Origin: Clostridiales bacterium
Lineage (GTDB): Bacteria > Bacillota > Clostridia > Oscillospirales > Acutalibacteraceae
Direction of reading: 5' to 3'
DNA: 8,771 bases
NCBI GenBank assembly: GCA_012511485.1
Contig: JAAZFZ010000172.1
Span: 1 to 8,771, forward strand
The first letter of the stretch is position 1. Each line of letters begins with the position of its first letter. A program made the translations under genes and the position numbers. This document shows, piece by piece, positions 1 to 7,747 of the stretch. The notes beneath the pieces were generated by a model that saw only the letters and a list, made by a program, of their open reading frames with translations, was not told where the DNA came from and did no database searches.

Positions 1-2
1 CA

Positions 3-31
3 ATAATATCCCCGCAGAGGTAAAATGTCAA
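3..31 (-). promoter_or_regulatory. Leftward sigma-A promoter for a gene outside the window
   Basis: On the minus strand a perfect TTGACA (-35, plus positions 26-31) and TATTAT (-10, plus positions 3-8, five of six consensus bases) are separated by exactly 17 nt. Transcription would start just beyond the left edge, so the gene it serves is not visible. It makes the region before the SDR/transporter operon divergent, an arrangement that often means a neighbouring regulator or linked gene. That last point is inference. Confidence 0.6.
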
Positions 32-125
32 TATTTCTCAAGACACATCAAGGCATAAATAATAAAACGCCCATAAAAAAAATGAAGAAAAAATAATAAT
101 AAATTCTTTTATTTTTGGTAATTTA

Positions 126-134
126 TGATATACT
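126..134 (+). promoter_or_regulatory. Extended -10 promoter of the SDR/transporter operon
   Basis: TGA directly followed by TATACT forms an extended -10 element (TGn plus five of six hexamer bases). No good -35 lies 16-18 nt upstream, where the DNA is T-rich, which is typical of extended -10 promoters. The start point would be near 141, giving a leader of about 22 nt before the ATG at 163. It also argues against an in-frame TTG at 115 as the start codon, because that lies upstream of the promoter. Confidence 0.5.
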
Positions 135-162
135 TGTTATTATTATTCAAAGGGTGAAGAAT

Positions 163-1155
163 ATGAAAGAGAACAGATTATGTGTGATTACAGGGGCGTC
201 GGGTCATGTGGGCTATGCATTACTCAAGGAGCTTGAGACTGCCGGAGAGCGGATAAGAATTGTAATCAGAACAGACAATGATATATTCAACAATGTTAAA
301 TGTGAAAAGGTCTTTGGTGATGTGTGTGACAGGCATTCGCTCGAAAAGGCATTTGATGGTGCAGATGTCGTTTTTCACCTTGCGGGGATAATTAATATCA
401 ACACAGGCAATGACAGTTTGATTTATAAAGTCAATGTTGAGGGTGTGAAAAATGTTGTTGCCGCCTGCAAAAAATGCGGAGTGCGGCGGCTTGTCTATAC
501 ATCCTCGGTTGATGCCTTTGCGCCCCTGCCGAACAATGAGATTATGAGAGAGTCAGAGAGCTTTAACCCCGATATACTGGAAGGTACATATGCGAAAACA
601 AAGGCTGCCGCAACACAATTTATCCTTGACAGTGCAGGCGACGGATTTGAAGTTGTGGTGGTACACCCCGGGGCATGCATAGGCCCATATGATTTCAAGA
701 CATCAAATATCGGCGAAATGGTCAGAATGTTCATGAGGGGCAGGTTCCCCGTGACTATGAATTTCGGTGCTTACAGCTTTGTGGATGTTCGTGATGTTGC
801 AAAGGGAATGTATGCGGCGGCTCAAAAGGCGGCAAGCGGCGAGTGCTTCATTCTCACGGGTAAAAGCCTCAGCGTTGACGAGCTGATACAAATTATTGCA
901 AAGAAATGCTCAATGAAAGCACCCCGCTTCGTGCTGAAAAAATGGATGGCCAACGCCGTTGCGCCGCTTGCGGAAATATACTACAAGGCGGCAAAAAAAA
1001 CTCCTCTTTTCACCAGATACTCTATCCGAAAGCTGGTTTCCAACTGCAATTTTAGCTATGAAAAGGCACAAAAGGAGCTTGGGTTCAACCCCATGTCACC
1101 TGAACAATCAATCAATGATATGGTTGACTGGATAAAGAATAACGAGGTGAATTAA
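163..1155 (+). CDS. Extended SDR-family NAD(P)-dependent epimerase/dehydratase or 3-beta-HSD-like oxidoreductase
   Basis: This 330-aa protein is a cytosolic extended short-chain dehydrogenase. Visible motifs are the N-terminal Rossmann glycine motif TGASGHVG (residues 10-17), GDV (52-54), HLAG (72-75), the TSS active-site strand (113-115) and the catalytic YAKTK (Tyr143, Lys147). The length suits the family, and the C-terminal half forms the substrate domain. The general fold resembles the NAD-dependent epimerase/3-beta-hydroxysteroid dehydrogenase group, but substrate cannot be read from sequence: sugar nucleotide, steroid-like alcohol or flavonoid-type ketone are all possible. The ATG at 163 is chosen because an AGGGTGA ribosome binding site (151-157) sits 5 nt upstream and the promoter -10 is at 129-134; an in-frame TTG at 115 precedes that promoter. 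The stop codon overlaps the transporter start by one base, so the two are almost certainly co-transcribed and translationally coupled. The SDR call is firm, the reaction is not. Confidence 0.88.
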   Translation: MKENRLCVITGASGHVGYALLKELETAGERIRIVIRTDNDIFNNVKCEKVFGDVCDRHSLEKAFDGADVVFHLAGIININTGNDSLIYKVNVEGVKNVVAACKKCGVRRLVYTSSVDAFAPLPNNEIMRESESFNPDILEGTYAKTKAAATQFILDSAGDGFEVVVVHPGACIGPYDFKTSNIGEMVRMFMRGRFPVTMNFGAYSFVDVRDVAKGMYAAAQKAASGECFILTGKSLSVDELIQIIAKKCSMKAPRFVLKKWMANAVAPLAEIYYKAAKKTPLFTRYSIRKLVSNCNFSYEKAQKELGFNPMSPEQSINDMVDWIKNNEVN

Positions 1156-2705
1156 TGAAATCGGTAAAGGACAAGGGCAAAAACATCACACAGCCACACA
1201 AAGACGAAGCATCGGCACAGGGGCTGAAAATTGACAGAAAGACTGTTATTACAATTACTGCGCTTTTGCTCGGTATTATGATGTTTGCGGGAATACTGAC
1301 TCAGTTTGTACCACGTGGAGAGTATGAAAGGTATCCCGAGGGTAGTCAAAGGGCAGGAGAAATAATCTGTGACATTAAAAACGGCGTGGAGCCGAATTAT
1401 GTGACAAATAATGACTACAAAATGCCTATATGGAAGGTTTTTACTTCGGTTTTTGAGGTTTTCGGCTCCGACTCTGCGGTAATGGGTATTGCGATAATAT
1501 GCTTTATTGTCCTTATCGGTGGAACTTTTCTTGTTTTGGACAGGAGCGGTGTCCTAAAATACATAATGTCGACAATTGTTAAAAAGTATTCGGATAAAAA
1601 ATATAAGCTCCTTGCAGTGATGGTGCTTGCGTGTATGGCTTTAAGCTCCGTGTGCGGAGTGCTTGAGGAGAGCATTACGCTCGTTCCGCTGGCAGTGGCG
1701 ATTTCACTGGCGCTCGGCTGGGATTCGCTCGTAGGGCTCGGCTTCAGTCTTGTTTCCATTGCCTTTGGTTATTCTGCCGCAACCTTTAACCCCTTCAATG
1801 TTGGCATTGTGCAGTCAATGGCAGGGCTTAGGATGTTCTCAGGCCTCGGCTACAGATTGGTCGTTTTTGCAGTGGTATATACTATTCTGACACTGTTTTT
1901 GATTCGATATGCCAAAAAAATAGAGAAGAACCCAAAGAAATCCATTGTTTACCAAACAGACCTCTACCTGCGTGAAAAATACAGCGGAGTAGATGAGGGC
2001 ATTTTGCTCAATCCCTCTCTGAAAAAGGCTTCGATAACCTTTGTCGGCTGTGTTGCGGGAGTGCTTGTGTGCGCCGCACTGAGCTTTGGTCTTCAGATGA
2101 TTGATTCAATCCCCGACAGCATTAAAACCTATATCGGCTACCTGCCAATGGTCGGCATGGCGGTGCTGTTCACTGTCGGCGGTCTTCGTGCAGGCAGCAT
2201 TGCAGGCATAAAGAGCAAAAAGATATTCGGCGGATTTGCTGACGGAGTCAAGGCAATTTCTCCTGTGGTACCCATTATTATTATTGTTATGAGCATCACC
2301 TTCATCCTGCAGGAGGGCAAAATCATTGACACCATTCTGCACTATTTATATGAGGGGCTAAAGGGCTTTTCACCGTCAAGCACATTGCTGCTCTTTTTCC
2401 TGTTTATTATCATACTTGAATTTTTTATCGGGAGTGGAACCGCAAAAGCATTTCTTGTCATGCCCCTTGTGCTGCCGCTTGCCGATATGCTCTTGGTCAC
2501 AAGGCAGTCGATTGCGCTGTCGTTTTCATTGGCGGACGGATTTTGCAACATATTCTACCCTACAAGCGGTGTCCTGATACTGGCGATATGCATTGTAAAT
2601 GTATCATACGGCAAATTTATGCGCTGGATGTGGAAGCTCTTTGCCGCCGAATTTTTCTTTGCAGCCCTTATTCTTCTTGGCGCGGTTGCAATCGGGTACA
2701 AATAA
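1155..2705 (+). CDS. YfcC-family (DcuC/AbgT-like) integral membrane transporter
   Basis: This 516-aa polytopic membrane protein has roughly 11-12 hydrophobic segments, including about 30-52, 108-128, 152-170, 172-188, 191-222, 232-251, 292-315, 327-347, 367-386, 408-424, 430-448, 465-485 and 496-514; some of these are re-entrant loops rather than full spans. Family hallmarks are the opening helix ending in AGILTQFVPRGEY (45-57), the first core repeat with LEESITLVPLA (170-180) and FNPFN (211-215), and the second with GSGTAKAFLVMP (426-437) and YPTSG (468-472). These paired motifs fit the inverted-repeat architecture of ion-transporter-superfamily carriers. YfcC relatives are annotated as putative basic amino acid or C4-dicarboxylate carriers, but few have tested substrates, so none is assigned. 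The ATG overlaps the upstream TAA by one base, with GAGGTGA (1144-1150) as ribosome binding site inside the preceding gene. The SDR neighbour suggests import or export of its substrate or product (inference). Confidence 0.85.
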   Translation: MKSVKDKGKNITQPHKDEASAQGLKIDRKTVITITALLLGIMMFAGILTQFVPRGEYERYPEGSQRAGEIICDIKNGVEPNYVTNNDYKMPIWKVFTSVFEVFGSDSAVMGIAIICFIVLIGGTFLVLDRSGVLKYIMSTIVKKYSDKKYKLLAVMVLACMALSSVCGVLEESITLVPLAVAISLALGWDSLVGLGFSLVSIAFGYSAATFNPFNVGIVQSMAGLRMFSGLGYRLVVFAVVYTILTLFLIRYAKKIEKNPKKSIVYQTDLYLREKYSGVDEGILLNPSLKKASITFVGCVAGVLVCAALSFGLQMIDSIPDSIKTYIGYLPMVGMAVLFTVGGLRAGSIAGIKSKKIFGGFADGVKAISPVVPIIIIVMSITFILQEGKIIDTILHYLYEGLKGFSPSSTLLLFFLFIIILEFFIGSGTAKAFLVMPLVLPLADMLLVTRQSIALSFSLADGFCNIFYPTSGVLILAICIVNVSYGKFMRWMWKLFAAEFFFAALILLGAVAIGYK

Positions 2706-2724
2706 AATAATACGGTTAGTTCAA

Positions 2725-2765
2725 ATGCTCCGTTCATTATCCATATGAGCGGGGTATATTTTTTT
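2725..2765 (+). terminator. Intrinsic terminator of the SDR/transporter operon
   Basis: Arms ATGCTCCGTTC (2725-2735) and GAGCGGGGTAT (2747-2757) form an 11-bp stem with three G-U pairs and an 11-nt loop, followed by A and seven T residues (2759-2765). It begins 20 nt after the transporter stop codon and separates this operon from the PFOR gene. Confidence 0.7.
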
Positions 2766-2815
2766 AACAATTGCAGAATATACAAACTAAATGGATAAAA
2801 ATACTCTTATTTACC

Positions 2816-2851
2816 TGATTTTTTAATCAATTCGGCATTTACTTTAAATGC
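2816..2851. promoter_or_regulatory. Tandem palindromes overlapping the PFOR promoter (putative operator)
   Basis: A perfect 7-3-7 inverted repeat, GCATTTA-CTT-TAAATGC (2835-2851), contains the whole -35 hexamer of the PFOR promoter. Five bases upstream is a second palindrome, TGATT-TTTT-AATCA (2816-2829). Perfect symmetry placed on a -35 is what a repressor operator would look like. Neither matches the Rex consensus TTGTTAANNNNTTAACAA that often controls clostridial fermentation genes, so any regulator is unknown. Confidence 0.4.
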
Positions 2852-2866
2852 AATAAGTGTTATTAT
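2838..2866 (+). promoter_or_regulatory. Sigma-A promoter of the PFOR gene
   Basis: TTTACT (2838-2843, four of six) and TATTAT (2861-2866, five of six) are spaced by 17 nt, with TGT directly before the -10 supplying an extended -10 TG. The start point would be near 2873, giving a leader of about 46 nt. TATACT at 2878-2883 is an alternative -10, but lacks a -35 at the right distance. Confidence 0.6.
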
Positions 2867-2918
2867 TATCTGTGGTCTATACTATTTATATGTTTTCAAT
2901 ATAAGGAGGAACCATTCA

Positions 2919-5900
2919 ATGGCAAGGAAAACCAAAACAATGAAAGGCAACGCTGCTGCCGCATATGTTTCATATGCATTCACAGAGGTTGCCGCAATTT
3001 ATCCCATCACTCCTTCTTCCGATATGGCGGAGGAAACCGACCAGATGTCGGCATTGGGCGAGAAAAACATTTTCGGGCAGACTGTTAAGGTTGCTGAAAT
3101 GCAGTCAGAGGCAGGTGCAGCGGGTGCCGTTCACGGTTCTCTTGCCGCAGGTGCTTTGACTACCACATACACGGCTTCTCAGGGCTTGCTGCTCATGATT
3201 CCGAATATGTATAAAATTGCGGGTGAGTTGCTCCCGAATGTAATAAATGTTGCAGCCAGCTGCGTTGCAAGCCATGCTCTGAACATCTTCGGCGACCATT
3301 CGGATGTTTATGCCTGCAGGCAGACAGGCTATGCCATGCTCTGCTCCGGCAATGTTCAGGAGGTCATGGATCTCGGAGCGGTTGCTCATCTTTCAACAAT
3401 CAAGAGCCGTGTACCCTTCCTCCATTTCTTTGATGGATTCCGTACCTCTCATGAAATTCAGAAAATTGAGTGCTGGGACTATAAAGACCTTGCAGAAATG
3501 GTTGACATGGACGCAGTCGAGAGCTTCCGCAGGCGTGCGCTTAATCCCGAGCATCCGGTTCTGCGCGGTTCGGCTCAGAACGGCGATATTTTCTTCCAAA
3601 ACCGTGAAGCCTGCAACAGGTATTATTCAGAGGTTATCGGTCATACCGAGGAATACATGAATAAGGTCAATGCAAAGATAGGCACTGATTATAAGCTGTT
3701 TAACTACTACGGCGCACCCGATGCCGATAAGGTCATTATCGCCATGGGTTCAGTTTGCGATACAATTGAAGAAACAATCGATTACCTCAATGCAAGGGGC
3801 GAAAAGCTCGGCCTTATCAAGGTTCGCCTTTACAGACCATTCTCCGCACAGCACCTTATTGCCGCACTGCCCGACACGGTTAAAAAGATTTCCGTGCTTG
3901 ACAGAACAAAGGAGCCCGGCTCACTTGGCGAGCCTCTTTACCTTGATGTCATTGCTGCGCTTCGCAATTCAAAATTTGAGAATGTTCCGATATATGGCGG
4001 CCGTTACGGTCTCGGCTCTAAGGACACTAATCCTGCAGGTATAGTTGCAGTTTACCGCAACCTTGATGCAGCAGCTCCTAAGAACAACTTCACAGTCGGC
4101 ATTGAGGACGATGTCACACATCTTTCACTCCCGATAGTTGAAAAGCCCAACACAACACCGGTAGGTACACACTCCTGCAAATTCTGGGGGCTGGGTGCTG
4201 ACGGCACAGTCGGTGCCAACCAAAACTCAATCAAGATTATCGGCGACAATACCGATATGTATGCTCAGGGCTATTTTGCATATGACTCTAAGAAGTCGGG
4301 CGGTGTCACAATCTCTCACCTTCGCTTTGGCAAACAGCCTATCAAGTCAACCTATTATATCAATCAGGCTGATTTTGTTGCATGCCACAATCCGTCTTAT
4401 GTTGACAAATATGACATGGTTCAGGATATTAAGCCGGGCGGCACCTTCCTGCTAAACTGCCAGTGGTCCGCACAAGAGCTTGGCGAAAAGCTCCCCGCTT
4501 CCATGAAGCGCTACATCGCACAGAACAATATTAACTTCTATACAATCGACGCTATAAATATTGCTAAAGAAATCGGCTTGGGCGGAAGGGTAAACACAAT
4601 CCTTCAGTCTGCATTCTTTAAGCTCACGGGCATTATCCCGAGCGATAAGGTTATTGACCTTATGAAGGATGCCGCAACCCGCTCCTTTGCCAAAAAGGGC
4701 GAGAAAATTGTTGCAATGAACCATTCGGCTATTGACAGCGGCTTTAACAGCGTTGTCAAGGTTGATGTTCCTGCCGACTGGGCAAATGCTCAGGACGAGG
4801 AGAGGGAAACTGTTGTCAACACCGACCGTGAGGTTATGAAGAATTTCGTCAAGAATGTTCTTAACCCCGTGAGCGCCCAGAAGGGTGATTTGCTCCCCGT
4901 TTCAGTATTTGCTGATTCTGCCGACGGCACTCTGCCTCAGGGCTCCGCAGCGTTTGAGAAGAGAGGCACGGCAGTCGATGTTCCCAAGTGGATTCCGGAA
5001 AACTGCATTCAATGCAACTCCTGCTCATATGTCTGTCCGCACGCTGTTATCCGTCCGGTAGCATTATCCGAGGATGACATGAAGGCAGCTCCCGAAGGCA
5101 TGAAGACAAAGCCAATGACAGGAATTCCCGGCCTCCAGTTTGCCATCACTGTTTCCATTATGGATTGCACGGGCTGCGGCTCATGCGCAAATGTTTGCCC
5201 CGGCAGGAAGGGCAACAAGGCACTTGTTATGGAGCCTATTGCAACTCAAAAGGACGAGCAGGCAGTGTTCGATTTCGGCTACTCGCATGAAGAGAAGCCC
5301 GAGGTTTTTGAAAAGTTTAAGGTTTCAACCGTCAAAGGTAGCCAGTTCAAGACTCCTTTGCATGAGTTCTCCGGTGCCTGCGCAGGCTGCGGTGAAACAC
5401 CCTATGCAAAGCTTGCAACTCAGCTTTTCGGCGATAGAATGTATATAGCCAACGCCACAGGCTGCTCCTCAATCTGGGGTGGCAGCGCACCGAGCACGCC
5501 TTACACAGTCAACAAGCAAGGCAGGGGTCCGGCATGGGCTAACTCCCTGTTTGAGGATAATGCAGAGTACGGCTTCGGAATGTACCTTGCCAATAAGCAG
5601 ATTCGTGAGCGTCTTGCAAATAGCGTTGAGGTTCTCTCAGAATGCCCCGTCGGCGATGTTGCCGCTGCCGCTAAGGCATGGTTTGAAACCTATGAAAACG
5701 GCACAGAGAACGGCAAGGCTTCAAGAGCTCTTATTGCTGCAATAGCAGATGCAAAATTTGAGAATGACGGCTGCAAGGCTGCCGCTGAGGAAATCCTCAA
5801 GGATGCGGATTTCCTTGCAAAGAAATCCTACTGGATTTTTGGCGGCGACGGCTGGGCATATGATATCGGCTTTGGGGGCCTTGACCATGTTTTGGCTCAG

Positions 5901-6476
5901 AACGAGGATGTCAATGTTCTGGTATTCGACACTGAGGTCTATTCAAACACAGGCGGTCAGGCGTCCAAATCAACTCCTGCGGGCGCAGTTGCGAAATTCG
6001 CCGCTGCCGGCAAGACTGTCAAGAAGAAGGACCTTGCACAGATTGCCATGAGCTACGGTTATGTCTATGTTGCCCAGATATCAATGGGTGCCGATTATAA
6101 CCAGTGCATCAAGGCGTTTACAGAGGCTGAGAGCTATAACGGCCCGTCAATCATTATTGCGTATGCTCCATGCATCAACCACGGCATAAAGGGCGGCATG
6201 GGTATCAGCATGACTGAGGAGAAGCTTGCAGTTGCGTCCGGTTACTGGCATAACTTCCGCTTCGACCCAAGGCTTGCAGAGGAAGGCAAGAATCCGTTTA
6301 TGCTTGACAGTAAGGAGCCTTCAAAGAGCTACCGTGACTTCATACTCAACGAGGTGCGTTACAGCTCACTGCTCCGTGCGTTCCCCGACAGGGCCGAGGA
6401 GCTCTATGCAAAATCCGAGAGCGATGCGAAGGCTAAATACGACCACCTTCTCAAGCTCAAGGCAATGTACGACTAA
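2919..6476 (+). CDS. nifJ: Pyruvate:ferredoxin (flavodoxin) oxidoreductase, single-chain
   Basis: This complete 1185-aa PFOR catalyses pyruvate + CoA + oxidised ferredoxin to acetyl-CoA + CO2 + reduced ferredoxin in the cytosol, the main pyruvate-oxidising step of anaerobic fermenters. Domains run in the usual order: pyruvate-binding domain I with YPITPSS (28-34), a transketolase C-like domain II, the gamma domain starting near FWGLGADGTVGANQ, a two-cluster ferredoxin domain, and a C-terminal TPP domain. Cluster ligands are all present: C696, C699, C702 and C706; C750, C753, C756 and C760; and the proximal cluster C821, C824, C849 and C1085. The TPP motif GGDGWA starts at 975, followed by a NTGGQAS segment. 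No frameshift or missing ligand is seen. The ATG follows a perfect AAGGAGGA site (2903-2910) with 8-nt spacing, in keeping with high expression. It stands alone between terminators, with D-lactate dehydrogenase next. Confidence 0.97.
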   Translation: MARKTKTMKGNAAAAYVSYAFTEVAAIYPITPSSDMAEETDQMSALGEKNIFGQTVKVAEMQSEAGAAGAVHGSLAAGALTTTYTASQGLLLMIPNMYKIAGELLPNVINVAASCVASHALNIFGDHSDVYACRQTGYAMLCSGNVQEVMDLGAVAHLSTIKSRVPFLHFFDGFRTSHEIQKIECWDYKDLAEMVDMDAVESFRRRALNPEHPVLRGSAQNGDIFFQNREACNRYYSEVIGHTEEYMNKVNAKIGTDYKLFNYYGAPDADKVIIAMGSVCDTIEETIDYLNARGEKLGLIKVRLYRPFSAQHLIAALPDTVKKISVLDRTKEPGSLGEPLYLDVIAALRNSKFENVPIYGGRYGLGSKDTNPAGIVAVYRNLDAAAPKNNFTVGIEDDVTHLSLPIVEKPNTTPVGTHSCKFWGLGADGTVGANQNSIKIIGDNTDMYAQGYFAYDSKKSGGVTISHLRFGKQPIKSTYYINQADFVACHNPSYVDKYDMVQDIKPGGTFLLNCQWSAQELGEKLPASMKRYIAQNNINFYTIDAINIAKEIGLGGRVNTILQSAFFKLTGIIPSDKVIDLMKDAATRSFAKKGEKIVAMNHSAIDSGFNSVVKVDVPADWANAQDEERETVVNTDREVMKNFVKNVLNPVSAQKGDLLPVSVFADSADGTLPQGSAAFEKRGTAVDVPKWIPENCIQCNSCSYVCPHAVIRPVALSEDDMKAAPEGMKTKPMTGIPGLQFAITVSIMDCTGCGSCANVCPGRKGNKALVMEPIATQKDEQAVFDFGYSHEEKPEVFEKFKVSTVKGSQFKTPLHEFSGACAGCGETPYAKLATQLFGDRMYIANATGCSSIWGGSAPSTPYTVNKQGRGPAWANSLFEDNAEYGFGMYLANKQIRERLANSVEVLSECPVGDVAAAAKAWFETYENGTENGKASRALIAAIADAKFENDGCKAAAEEILKDADFLAKKSYWIFGGDGWAYDIGFGGLDHVLAQNEDVNVLVFDTEVYSNTGGQASKSTPAGAVAKFAAAGKTVKKKDLAQIAMSYGYVYVAQISMGADYNQCIKAFTEAESYNGPSIIIAYAPCINHGIKGGMGISMTEEKLAVASGYWHNFRFDPRLAEEGKNPFMLDSKEPSKSYRDFILNEVRYSSLLRAFPDRAEELYAKSESDAKAKYDHLLKLKAMYD

Positions 6477-6483
6477 TAATCTG

Positions 6484-6514
6484 AGTCCCTGCGGCGTAAG
6501 CCGCGGGGGCTTTT
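6484..6514 (+). terminator. GNRA-loop intrinsic terminator after the PFOR gene
   Basis: Arms 6484-6495 (AGTCCCTGCGGC) and 6500-6511 (GCCGCGGGGGCT) give a 12-bp, GC-rich stem with two G-T pairs closed by the tetraloop GTAA. The T-run after it is short (four T residues, 6511-6514), so termination may be incomplete. It lies 8 nt past the PFOR stop and 44 nt before the D-LDH start codon. Confidence 0.75.
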
Positions 6515-6558
6515 GAATAACTGATAAAAACAGGCATAAAATATCGAGGGGTTCCTAT

Positions 6559-7548
6559 ATGAAAAAAATATGTCTATTTGATTCAAAACCATACGATAAG
6601 ATTTATTTTGAAAAATATAAGGATGAATACGGTTTTGAGTTTGAATATTTTGAGACCAAGCTCAGGCCGCAGACTGCTGTGCTCGCCCGTGGCTTTGACG
6701 CAGCCGTTGCCTTCGTCAATGATGAAGTTGGAAGGGACACGATAAACAGGCTCTTTGAAAATAATATCAGAATTCTGGCAATGCGCTGTGCAGGCTATAA
6801 CAATGTTGATGTTGCCGCGGCAAAGGATAAAATCAGACTTGTGCGTGTGCCGAATTATTCCCCCTATGCTGTTGCCGAACACACCATGGCGATTCTGCTG
6901 ACTTTGGTGAGAAAAACAAACAAGGCGTATATTCGAACAAGGGAATATAACTTCAGCCTCAACGGGCTCATGGGCTTCGTTTTACACGGCAAAACAGTCG
7001 GAGTTGTCGGTACAGGCAAAATCGGCAGCGTTTTTTTGGATATTTGCAAGGGCTTTGGTATGGAGGTCTGCGCATATGATATGTACCCTTCAAGAAAGGA
7101 TGTTGAGTATTTATCCTTTGAGGAGCTGTGTCGCCGCTCAGACATTATTTCACTTCATTGCCCACTGACAAGCGAAACCAAGCATATGATAAATAATAAG
7201 ACAATAGATTTGATGAAGGATGGCGTTTATATCTTAAACACCTCAAGGGGCGCACTTATTGACAGTGAGGATTTGGTTGAAGCCATAAAAAGCGAAAAGA
7301 TTGGCGGTGCGGCACTCGATGTCTATGAGGAGGAAAGTGAGTTCTTCTATGAGGATAAGTCGGCAACAATTATTCAGGACGATACTCTTGCAAGGCTCAT
7401 TACAATGCCCAATGTGCTTGTCACATCTCACCAGGCATTCCTTACAAGAGAGGCATTGAGAGAAATTGCACACACTACCTGTGAAAACCTCAAGGAGTTT
7501 TTTGAGGGCAGAGAGCTTAAAAATGAGATTGCAGCTTCAAAAAGTTAA
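6559..7548 (+). CDS. ldhA: D-lactate dehydrogenase (D-isomer-specific 2-hydroxyacid dehydrogenase)
   Basis: This 329-aa cytosolic enzyme of the D-2-hydroxyacid dehydrogenase family most likely reduces pyruvate to D-lactate with NADH. The Rossmann motif GTGKIG (151-156) and the acidic Asp174 at the end of the next strand indicate NAD rather than NADP. The catalytic trio is visible: Arg230 in NTSRGALID, Glu259 in LDVYEEE, and His291 in TSHQAF. These sit a constant five residues before R235, E264 and H296 of the Lactobacillus bulgaricus enzyme. RVPNYSPYAVAEHT (96-109) and the YEEESEFFYED stretch are typical of the D-LDH branch rather than phosphoglycerate dehydrogenase. The ATG follows GAGGGG (6546-6551) with 7-nt spacing. 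It competes with the upstream PFOR for pyruvate while regenerating NAD+. No convincing promoter lies in the gap, so read-through past the PFOR terminator is likely. Activity on another 2-oxoacid cannot be excluded. Confidence 0.9.
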   Translation: MKKICLFDSKPYDKIYFEKYKDEYGFEFEYFETKLRPQTAVLARGFDAAVAFVNDEVGRDTINRLFENNIRILAMRCAGYNNVDVAAAKDKIRLVRVPNYSPYAVAEHTMAILLTLVRKTNKAYIRTREYNFSLNGLMGFVLHGKTVGVVGTGKIGSVFLDICKGFGMEVCAYDMYPSRKDVEYLSFEELCRRSDIISLHCPLTSETKHMINNKTIDLMKDGVYILNTSRGALIDSEDLVEAIKSEKIGGAALDVYEEESEFFYEDKSATIIQDDTLARLITMPNVLVTSHQAFLTREALREIAHTTCENLKEFFEGRELKNEIAASKS

Positions 7549-7605
7549 TAATCGCCTGAAAATTTCATGAATTGTTAACAAACCCAATTTGTAGTATGTT
7601 TTTTA

Positions 7606-7634
7606 TTGACAGCAACGATATCTTGTGATAGACT
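7606..7634 (+). promoter_or_regulatory. Distal promoter P1 of the small membrane protein gene
   Basis: A perfect TTGACA (7606-7611) is followed after 17 nt by TAGACT (7629-7634, four of six), with TGA directly upstream of the -10 providing the extended element. The start point would be near 7641, giving a leader of about 175 nt that runs through the second promoter. Confidence 0.5.
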
Positions 7635-7697
7635 GAGGGTAGATATAAATATTATTTTTCTTTGTCTTCCAAAGTCCGCTTTTTTGGACAGTAAATG

Positions 7698-7728
7698 ACA
7701 AATTTATCGAACATTTGTATTGACAAAT
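7698..7728. promoter_or_regulatory. ACAAAT/ATTTGT operator-like array over promoter P2
   Basis: ACAAAT (7698-7703), ATTTGT (7713-7718) and ACAAAT (7723-7728) alternate in orientation. The last two form a 16-bp palindrome, ATTTGT-ATTG-ACAAAT, covering the -35 of P2. TGACAAAT is repeated exactly 25 bp apart (7696-7703 and 7721-7728). Further copies of the hexamer lie at 7587-7592 and 7761-7766. This looks like a multi-site binding region for a dimeric regulator, identity unknown. Confidence 0.35.
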
Positions 7729-7747
7729 CATTTTCATGTGCTATAAT
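7720..7747 (+). promoter_or_regulatory. Proximal promoter P2, consensus sigma-A with extended -10
   Basis: TTGACA (7720-7725) and TATAAT (7742-7747) are both perfect matches, spaced by 16 nt, with TGC directly upstream of the -10 (extended element). The start point would be near 7754, giving a leader of about 63 nt. This is the best promoter in the window. It rules out the in-frame GTG-type start at 7736, which lies inside it. Confidence 0.8.

Noticed and set aside
115..162. In-frame TTG at 115 as start of the SDR gene
   Set aside because: It lies upstream of the extended -10 promoter and has no ribosome binding site; the ATG at 163 has a well-placed one and begins right before the Rossmann motif.
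2764..2799. TTAACAA half-site at 2764 and a TTGCAG/GATAAA promoter pair
   Set aside because: The Rex-like half has no partner at the right distance, and the promoter hexamers match poorly compared with the one at 2838-2866.
2965..6516. Many overlapping open frames on both strands within the PFOR gene
   Set aside because: They are shadow frames of a highly biased long coding sequence, without ribosome binding sites or recognisable protein motifs.
7572..7581. TTGTTAACAA as a Rex operator
   Set aside because: It is a perfect 10-bp palindrome, but lacks the 4-bp spacer and second half of the Rex consensus TTGTTAANNNNTTAACAA.
7567..7604. Terminator for the D-LDH gene
   Set aside because: The 8-bp stem is weak, with two G-U pairs, and the T-run starts six bases after it and overlaps the promoter P1 region.
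7708..7721. CGAACATTTGTATT as a LexA/DinR box near P2
   Set aside because: The left half matches CGAAC, but the right half should read like GTTYC or GTTCG and here is GTATT; with several mismatches it is too weak to claim SOS control.
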